Shown here in pieces: positions 57,381 to 64,000 of a DNA stretch of 64,000 nucleotides. The DNA is taken from positions 546,918 to 610,917 of the forward strand of contig CAUYUJ010019948.1 in NCBI GenBank assembly GCA_963575745.1. The letters are read 5' to 3'. A program made the position numbers and the translations under genes. Source of the DNA: Prorocentrum cordatum. Taxonomy: Eukaryota > Sar > Dinophyceae > Prorocentrales > Prorocentraceae. The notes below the pieces were generated by a model. It was not told the DNA's origin, did not search any database, and saw only the letters and a program-made list of their open reading frames with translations. The stretch's first letter is position 1. Every line of letters begins with the position of its first letter.

Positions 57381-60280
57381 GTCGCTCCAGAGGAAGAGTC
57401 GCCTACCTACCCGTGCGTGCACGTGCAGCTTCTAGGCAACGAAGTAAGTGCTGTGGCCCAGAACCAGGATGCGCTGATATGATAGCGTGCAACTGGTGCG
57501 TCAGGCTAAGCCTCAAGACCGACCGATCGAGCGAATCATCGGGGGTCGAGGCATGGTCCCGAGGGGACCCAAGACAAAGCTTCATTAATACAGAGTTGGA
57601 ACAAAAATCCCGAGGAAAACAGGCAGCCCACCACAGGTGCCGACACCTCAGATAGTGGGACATATTGTCGGATCCATTCTCACAACCGAATTTACAAGGG
57701 GCCGAACGGACGTTCGTGACATGCATTCTGGCCGCTGTGGGCCATGCTCCGCACATTACTTTGATCACCGCCCACCTCACCCCCCTCCCTTTATTACGAA
57801 GGACGCTCTTAAGCGCCTCCCATCTCTGCGCCAACACACGGGTGGCGGGCGCACGCACCTGCCACGCAGCCAACCTCTTCTTGAATGTGACAGGAAAGGA
57901 GTCAAGATAGAGGAGAGACGAGAGGATGGAGCGGAAGGTGGACTGGAAGGAAAAACGCTTTTTCCTCCTCTCACGATGGGGCTGCGCCAGCCACGCAGCC
58001 TCCACTGCCTGCGAGCGCCTCTTCGCGGCGCGCAGGCAGGCCTCCGTCCGACGGCGGTTCCTGGGCCTGCTGGTCGGCGTGCAGCACACCAGGGCGTCCC
58101 TGAGATGACGCGCAGGCCCACGGCGGTCCTGCCACCACGCCGGCGTGAAGAGGTCGGTCGGCAGGTCCGCTAGCCTGCACAGCGCCTCGCCCCGCACGTC
58201 TTTGAAGAAGTTCTCGACGCCCTCGAGGAGGGCGAGCCACTCCGTCGGCAGCTTGATCGCCGCCCTCATCCTCGCAGCCATCGCCGAGGCGAAGAGGGAG
58301 AGCGGCGCCGTGACGCCCAGGGAGGAGCCCAGCGCCAGGAGGCAGTCCTTCCTGAACGACTTCGGCGGCACGCGCAGCAGCACGCGCAGCAAGTCCAGCT
58401 CCTTGTCCACGAGCCCGTCGGGGATCGGGAAGAGCATGGCTACATAGAGCAGGCACGGGATCGCCAGCCCGTTGCACGCCTGGACCACTGCATCGTTGGA
58501 GAGGGCACTGGCGCCCAGCGCCCTCGTCCTCGCCGCATACTTGGCCGCAGGGTCGTGCCACTGTCTGGCGAGGTCGGCGCCAGGCCCCAGCCAGCAGCCC
58601 AAGTACTTCGTCATGGAGGCGACCGAGAAGCCTGACCAGCCCGCGGTGCTCGCCTCGAGCACGCTCTTCACGTAGACCACGATCGCCTCCGTAATCGGCG
58701 CCCAGAGCGGCACCAGGAAGCACTTGGACAGGTTGAGCTCCAGGCACGCCAGCGTCTGCATCGCCGTGAAGATCGGGCCGATCCGCGGCAGCAGGGCCAG
58801 GTCGCGGAGCACCATCCCCACGTCATCCGCGCAGCCCTCCACGTCGCCCATGCGTTGCACTATGGGCAGCTCTGGCTTCCAGGACTCCCACCGCCACGGC
58901 ATGTCCAGGACGGAGGCCATGTGCTCTAGGAAGGGCGAGAAGAGCAACGCCCAGAGCGAGCCCGACATCGGACAGCCTTGCGCCACACCCGCCGTGACAG
59001 TGAAGGCCTCCAGCAAGTCCTCGCCTACCCGCAGCCATGCCATCTGTTTGTCGTACATGGCGCCGATCAGGGTCCTCACGGAATCGCAGAGGCCGCACTT
59101 GTCCAGGACCAGCGCCATCCAGAAACGGCTGACGCTGGGGAACGCCGCCTTCACGTCGAACGTGATCAGCGCGGGGTGCCCTCCCTTCGTCTCACTGAGC
59201 GCGCTGAATGTGCGCGCCATCAGGTCCAGCTTGATGATGTTCGGGATGAACGTCCTGCCACGGACGAACCCATGCTGGACCGCCGAGGCCTCCTTCCTCG
59301 CCACCCCTGCAAGTTCATGGTTGACCACGGTCGCGATCATCTTCCTGTCCGTGTTGAGCAGCATGAGCGGCCTTAGCGCACCAGGCCGACGCACCACCTC
59401 CGACGCGCTGAACGCCTCCCCACTCTTCGGGATCAGGACCAGCAGCCCGTGGTTGAAGTCGTCGGGGAAGCCCAGCCCCGCGAGCGCCTCCTGGCAAAGC
59501 CGGTACAGCCAGGCCACCGCTGCAGGCGACCGCGCCCAGGCGACGTAGGGCAGCCTGTCAGGTCCAGGGGCCACGTCGCGTCCACGCTGAGCTGCTCGTA
59601 GTAGATCCTCCTCGCTGAAGGCAAAGTCCTCGCGTGCACTAGCGGGCGCGAACCATCGCTCGATGTACTCCCTCGCCGCCTCCTCGTCGATATCTTTCTT
59701 CCTGAAGATGGGGCCCCAGTACTCGCGCACCGCGGCCAGCATAGCGTCGGCGTTCTTCACCGTGACATCAGATGGCCGCTCGGAAACGCTCTCCAACGCA
59801 GGCGGGGCAGGGAGCTCTTCCGTCACACACACCTTGACGCCGCTCAGCTGCCAAACGGGCAGCTTGCGGAGCCACAGCTGGGCCTTCTTCACTATGCTGC
59901 CCTGCTTCCGCTTCCAGTACTCACCCTCCTGAGCCTGCGCCGTCGCAAAGGCGCGGCGGGCACGTCTCGCAGCGTCCTGACGCCGCTCATCCAGCATACG
60001 CTCCGTGGTGGCGCGCACGACTTCCCCGAAAACCAGGGTGTCGTTCGCCAGCACCTTGCCATCTTGGATGCGCAGGTGCCTCCGAGCCAGAGGGGAGGAC
60101 TGGATCAGCAAGCGCGCCGTGGTGCCGTCGTTCGTCCAGACCGTCCTGGCCGCCGAGCGCATCACCAGGGCGTTGAGCTCCGCGCCCTGCGAAACGTTCT
60201 GCAGGTCGGCGAGCGCAATCATGTGGTTCCTCGTGGCCTTCGCCGCTGAGACCATGGCCCGCTTGGCAGCAGCCCACGAG
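57381..60280 (-). mobile_element. 5'-truncated LINE-like element nested in the right repeat copy
   Basis: The repeat that is continuous at 52560-52670 is split here between GAGGAGGAGCG and GAGGAGGAGGAGG by 2.9 kb of minus-strand sequence holding an RT gene. The RT frame runs out through the 5' junction into repeat sequence, which indicates truncation. No poly(A) tail was seen. Confidence 0.75.
57403..60255 (-). CDS. LINE-type reverse transcriptase, endonuclease domain missing
   Basis: 950 residues from the first internal ATG (MVSAAKATRN) to the stop at 57403, uninterrupted. RT signature in order: DVAPGPDRLPYVAW, LLVLIPKSGE, RPLMLLNTDRKM (template region), ITFDVKAAFPSV (motif A), GVAQGCPMSGSLW (motif B) and GCADDVGMVL (motif C, ADD). 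A CKFGC...HYLRC zinc knuckle lies near the C-terminus, as usual in APE-type LINEs. The apurinic-type endonuclease normally found N-terminal is absent, which fits 5' truncation on insertion. The open frame suggests a fairly recent arrival. It could still be transcribed from nearby promoters, but would lack its own nicking activity. Confidence 0.8.
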   Translation of the reverse strand: MVSAAKATRNHMIALADLQNVSQGAELNALVMRSAARTVWTNDGTTARLLIQSSPLARRHLRIQDGKVLANDTLVFGEVVRATTERMLDERRQDAARRARRAFATAQAQEGEYWKRKQGSIVKKAQLWLRKLPVWQLSGVKVCVTEELPAPPALESVSERPSDVTVKNADAMLAAVREYWGPIFRKKDIDEEAAREYIERWFAPASAREDFAFSEEDLLRAAQRGRDVAPGPDRLPYVAWARSPAAVAWLYRLCQEALAGLGFPDDFNHGLLVLIPKSGEAFSASEVVRRPGALRPLMLLNTDRKMIATVVNHELAGVARKEASAVQHGFVRGRTFIPNIIKLDLMARTFSALSETKGGHPALITFDVKAAFPSVSRFWMALVLDKCGLCDSVRTLIGAMYDKQMAWLRVGEDLLEAFTVTAGVAQGCPMSGSLWALLFSPFLEHMASVLDMPWRWESWKPELPIVQRMGDVEGCADDVGMVLRDLALLPRIGPIFTAMQTLACLELNLSKCFLVPLWAPITEAIVVYVKSVLEASTAGWSGFSVASMTKYLGCWLGPGADLARQWHDPAAKYAARTRALGASALSNDAVVQACNGLAIPCLLYVAMLFPIPDGLVDKELDLLRVLLRVPPKSFRKDCLLALGSSLGVTAPLSLFASAMAARMRAAIKLPTEWLALLEGVENFFKDVRGEALCRLADLPTDLFTPAWWQDRRGPARHLRDALVCCTPTSRPRNRRRTEACLRAAKRRSQAVEAAWLAQPHRERRKKRFSFQSTFRSILSSLLYLDSFPVTFKKRLAAWQVRAPATRVLAQRWEALKSVLRNKGRGVRWAVIKVMCGAWPTAARMHVTNVRSAPCKFGCENGSDNMSHYLRCRHLWWAACFPRDFCSNSVLMKLCLGSPRDHASTPDDSLDRSVLRLSLTHQLHAIISAHPGSGPQHLLRCLEAARARTGR

Positions 60281-60775
60281 GAGGAGGAGGAGGGGGAGGA
60301 GGACACTGGGGGAGTGATGGCAACAAAGAGCAGGAGTGAGCCGACCATGAGAACACTTGGGAACGTGAATAAAACGACGACGGCAAGGTCGGCGATGTCG
60401 GAAAGGGCACGGTATCGGCGAGGACGATGTCGGCGAGGGCGTGGGACTCCTCCTCGCGTTCCTCCTCCTCCTCGCTTTCCTCCTCCTCCTCCTCCTCCTC
60501 CTCCTCCTCCTCCTCCTCCTGTTCAGCGCGCTTCGCCCTCCACCCTCCTCACCGCTCCTCCTCCGTCGCCTCCTCCTCCTCCTCCTCCGTCGCCTCCTCC
60601 TCCTCTGTCGCCTCCTCCTCCTCCTCCTCCTTCTCCTCCTCCTCCTCTCCCTCTCCTTCTTCCTCCTCTTGCTCCTCTTCCTCTTCACCTTCTCATCCTC
60701 CCCCCACTCGTCGTCGTCGTCCTCCTCCTCCCCCTCGTGATCCTCCTCCTCTCAGTATACCCCCTTCTCTCTTCC
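60281..60775. repeat. right ~600-bp repeat copy, second part
   Basis: GAGGAGGAGGAGGGGGAG and onward, through the CTC array to TCAGTATACCCCC, matches 52643-53120 with only small changes in repeat number. Confidence 0.9.
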
Positions 60776-60784
60776 TCCTCCCTC

Positions 60785-60822
60785 CTCCTCCATCATCGTC
60801 ATCATCATCGTCATCATCATCG

Positions 60823-60875
<53 letters not shown>

Positions 60876-60882
60876 TTCCCTC
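60785..60882. repeat. ATC microsatellite
   Basis: CATCAT/CGTCAT repeats; absent from the left repeat copy and so part of the locus beyond the duplication. Confidence 0.95.
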
Positions 60883-61135
60883 TCCACCCACCCCCGATTT
60901 CTCAACTTCATTCTTCGTTCATCTCCTCGTCCTCATCCCCTCCACACACGCATCTTGACTCGCCCTCACAGTCAACTTTGCGCTCTCCACCTTAATTGCA
61001 CTCGCTCTGCCTCCTCCTGCTCCTCCTCCTGTTCCTGCTTCTCATCCTCCTCTCCCTCCCTCCCCCCCTCCCTCTTTTTATGCTGCGCTCGCGGCTGGAA
61101 TGCCAAAAGCGCATCTCATCCAGCACGGCGAAAGC

Positions 61136-61173
<38 letters not shown>

Positions 61174-61429
61174 GCAAACAAAAATCGGCATATTGTCTGG
61201 CCCGAAGGCCGTTCCCATTTTCAGGGGCCGCGTCTGGCAACGCCGTTTCGCTGGCGACCCAAGTAACCGAACCAGGATACAAGCGCGCCGATGAGCACCT
61301 TATACATCGGCGCAAAAACAAGATAGCAACTAGATTGCAAACTTGAAAGTATCTGTCTTTGAAATTATCCAACCAGGATCGAATCTTGGCATGTCATTAG
61401 TAAGCAGGGCATCGATCCCAGTGGGGGTC
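60883..61429. other. no gene seen; TA tract inside
   Basis: C/T-rich sequence, then a TA tract at 61139-61168 and about 250 bases of unique-looking DNA. Confidence 0.5.
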
Positions 61430-63515
61430 CCTTGGGGGCCTGTTGGGGCTTCTGGGGGGCCTCTTGGGAGCCTCTTGATGGCCTCCGGGGGCGTCCTAGG
61501 AGCCTCTCAGGCCGGAGACCTTGAAATGTCGCGCTCTTCGGGCCCTCTTGGGTCGCTCTTGGGGCTCTCTTGGGGCGCTCTCGAGGCCCTCTTGACTTAT
61601 CTGGGGAACCTCTTGGACCGTCTCTGGGCTTTCTTGGGAGCCTCTTCGGCCGTCTTGGAGCGATCTGAGGGGCCTCTGACGCGGTCCGGGACCGTGTTTG
61701 TTGTCTGGAACATGGGAGAGAGCAAGAATGCTTCAAAAACCATTGGGAAATGTATGATTTTCGGCTTCTGGGGGGGCCTCTGGAGGCGCTCTTGGGGCGT
61801 GTTGGCGGCGTCGTCGTCCGGAGGCCATCTTCGGCGTGTCTGGGGCCTCTGGGGGCTGTCTTTGGGCGTCCTGGAAACCCGGAAATCATGTTCCTGGAGA
61901 GGCTTCTGGGAATATGATTCCGAACGAGGTTCTCTTGGGCCTCCCTGAGGCCGTCTTGGGGGCCTCCTGGGCCAGCTTCGGGGCCTCTTGGGCCGTCTTG
62001 TCCCTTTTGGGCCGTCTTGGGCAGTCTTCGGTCTCTCTTGGGCTGTCTTGGGGCTCCTCGGGGGCGTCTGGGGCACTCTGAAGACGAAGCAAGCGAGTAT
62101 GCTGAAAATGTACGTTTTACGATAGGAATGGGCAGATTTTTGCCTCCTGAAGGCCCTCTCGGGGCCCTCTTCGGCCATCTTCAAGCCATCTCGGGCCCTC
62201 CTGGGCCTTGCTGAAGCTGTCTTGTGGGCCTCTTGGGCGTCCTGGGAACCGGGAAATCATGTTCCGGGAGAGGCTTCCGGGAACATGATGTCGAACGAGG
62301 CCCTCTTGGGCCTCCCTGAGGCCGTCTTGGGGGCCTCCTGGGCCGGCTTCGGGGCCTCTTGGGCCGTCTTGGGGGGTTCCGTGAGCCCCACGGGACGATA
62401 TTTTTGGGCCGTCTTGGGCCCTCTTGGGTCTCTCTTGGGCTGTCTTGGGGCTCCTCGGGGGCGTCTGGGGCACTCTGAAGACGAAGCAAGCGAGTATGCT
62501 GAAAATGTACGTTTTACGATAGGAATGGGCCGATGTTTGCCTCTTGAAGGCCCTCTCGGGGCCCTCTTCGGCCATCTTCAAGCCATCTCGGGCCTTCTGG
62601 GGCCTCACTGAGGCTGTCTTGTGGGCCTCTTGGGCGTCCTGGGGACTGGGAAATCATGTTCCCGGAGAGGCTTCCGGGAACATGATGTCGAACGAGGCCC
62701 TCTTGGGCCTCCCTGAGGCCGTCTTGGGAGCCTCCTGGGCCGGCTTCGGGGCCTCTTGGGCCGTCTTGGGGGGTTCCGTGAGCCCCACGGGACGATCTTT
62801 TTGGGCCGTCTTGGGCCATCTTGGGTCTCTCTTGGGCTGTCTTGGGGCTCCTCGGGGGCGTCTGGGGCACTCTGAAGACGAAGCAAGCGAGTATGCTGAA
62901 AATGTACGTTTTACGATAGGAATGGGCCGATGTTTGCCTCTTGAAGGCCCTCTTGGGGCCCTCTTCGCCCATCTTGAAGCCATCTCGGGCCTTCTGGGGC
63001 CTCGCTGAGGCTGTCTTGTGGGCCTCTTGGGCTCCCCTGAGGCCGTCTTGGGGACCTCCTGGGCCGGCTTTGGGGCCTCTTGGGCCGTCTCGGGGGGGTT
63101 CTGTGAGCCCCAAAGGCCGTCCCTTTTGGGCCGTCTTGGGCCGTCTTCGGTCTCTCTTGGGCTGTCTTGGGGCTCCTCGGGGGCGTCTGGGGTACTCTGA
63201 AGACGAAGCAAGCGAGTATGCTGAAAATGTACGCATTTTACGATAGGAATGGGCAGATTGTTGCCTCTCGAAGGCCCTCTTGGGGCCCTCTTCGGCCATC
63301 TTCAAGCCATCTCGGGCCCTCTTGGGGCGCTCTTGGGCGTCTTCGGGGCCTCTTGAGGCTTTCTTCGCCATCTGTACGGGCCGCGTGGCCTGCCTGTCGT
63401 GGGCAATTTAGAAGCGGCCCGGGGCAGTCCCGGGGGGTCTGTGACCCCCCAAAGGTTCGGGGGGTCGCCCATTGGGGATGATGGCACCGGTTTTGGCCCC
63501 CCCCCCCGGCCTACT
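61430..63515. repeat. ~398-bp satellite array
   Basis: GGCGTCTGGGGCACTCTGAAG (landmark GGCGTCTGGGG) occurs at 62063, 62460, 62857 and 63181, so the period is 397-398 with one shortened unit; the 61.4-62.06 kb part is more diverged. Every full unit carries AAGCAAGCGAGTATGCTG, GGAATGGGC and a hairpin (61885-61918, 62256-62289, 62653-62686). Confidence 0.9.
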
Positions 63516-63720
63516 CCGATATATATATATATATATATATAATATATATATATATACACACATACATATACATACATACATACATACATACATACATACA
63601 CATACATTACATACATACATACATACATACATGCATGCATGCATGCATGCATGCATGCATGCATGCATGCATGCATGCATGCATACATACATACATATCT
63701 ATATATATATATATATACAC
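63516..63720. repeat. TA, CATA and ATGC microsatellites
   Basis: TA repeats, then CATA repeats, then about 50 bases of alternating ATGC/GCAT (63631-63680) and again CATA and TA. Confidence 0.95.
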
Positions 63721-63725
63721 ACATA

Positions 63726-63774
63726 CTAGAACCATCGCGCGCGCGCGCGCGCTTCGCGCGCGCTCAGGTTCTAG
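63726..63774. repeat. CTAGAACC/GGTTCTAG hairpin with GC core
   Basis: Arms CTAGAACC (63726-63733) and GGTTCTAG (63767-63774) enclose a CGCGCGCG...TT...CGCGCGCG inner stem. Same design as 34705-34734, and again next to a TA tract. Confidence 0.8.
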
Positions 63775-64000
63775 CCCAGGCCGGGGGGGCGCTGGACGAT
63801 CTTGGACAACGCTATCAAGCGCAGGCGCGCGACGGCATCAGAGGAGCTTCTGGGGTGTTCCGCATGCTTCGTCAACTGGCTATTGGAGGCACCTCTTGGG
63901 TGCTTCTTGGGGGGGCGTCTGAAGGTCCCTTGGGGGCATCGGTTCTGCAATCTGAAGCCGTCATTGGCCGCCTTGGCTGCGTGGAGGCCCGACTTGAGGC
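63775..64000. other. window end, no gene seen
   Basis: GC-rich sequence reminiscent of the CTTGGGG-type satellites, cut by the window end. Confidence 0.4.

Noticed and set aside
63726-63774. GGTTCTAGC as a tRNA B-box-like sequence
   Set aside because: No acceptor stem, anticodon arm or A box around it; the hairpin explains the sequence.

Overview
The window reads as nuclear DNA of a dinoflagellate. At least four places carry degenerate copies of the dinoflagellate spliced leader (core GCCATTTTGGCTCAAG), the 22-nt sequence that is trans-spliced onto dinoflagellate mRNAs: 17784-17801 and, in fuller form, 45563-45584, 49684-49705 and, on the minus strand, 57283-57304. Several proteins belong to high-copy families that I know from dinoflagellate gene predictions. 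Long triplet and dinucleotide arrays, GC-rich coding DNA and intron-filling microsatellites fit the same group. Genus cannot be fixed from sequence alone; Prorocentrum or Symbiodiniaceae are reasonable guesses.

Layout. 0-3.3 kb: no gene seen, one strong hairpin. 3.3-6.3 kb (minus): a broken copy of an amplified dinoflagellate protein family. 6.9-11 kb: three tandem copies of a ~1.5-kb repeat. 11-12 kb: an ACT microsatellite. 12.4-13.2 kb: an ~816-bp foldback element. 13.3-17.7 kb (minus): an intact RT plus restriction-like-endonuclease retroelement bracketed by a 226-bp direct duplication. 17.8-24.5 kb (plus): a pogo-like DDE transposase gene and a Ulp1-like cysteine peptidase gene, separated and bordered by arrays of a 32-bp repeat. 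24.8-36.7 kb: microsatellites, an 82-bp tandem repeat, ~398-bp satellites and a 12-bp repeat whose orientation flips. 37.2-52.1 kb (plus): five co-oriented, mostly intron-bearing genes of dinoflagellate families, the last of which looks like a CACTA/TNP2-type transposase. 52.5-60.8 kb (minus): a second RT/endonuclease retroelement that begins at a spliced-leader relic, is bracketed by ~600-bp direct repeats and is dead through a motif-A deletion; its right-hand repeat is split by a LINE-like element. 61.4-63.5 kb: more ~398-bp satellite, then TA/CATA microsatellites and a hairpin.

How it works together. Most of what can be recognised is mobile or retroposed. Spliced-leader relics show that mature trans-spliced mRNAs were copied back into the genome, probably by elements like those at 14-17 kb and 53-60 kb. 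Two DNA-transposon systems (pogo-like with a peptidase; CACTA-like in a gene cluster) sit beside them. Gene models with introns are approximate: exon limits were placed by reading frame and AG acceptors only.
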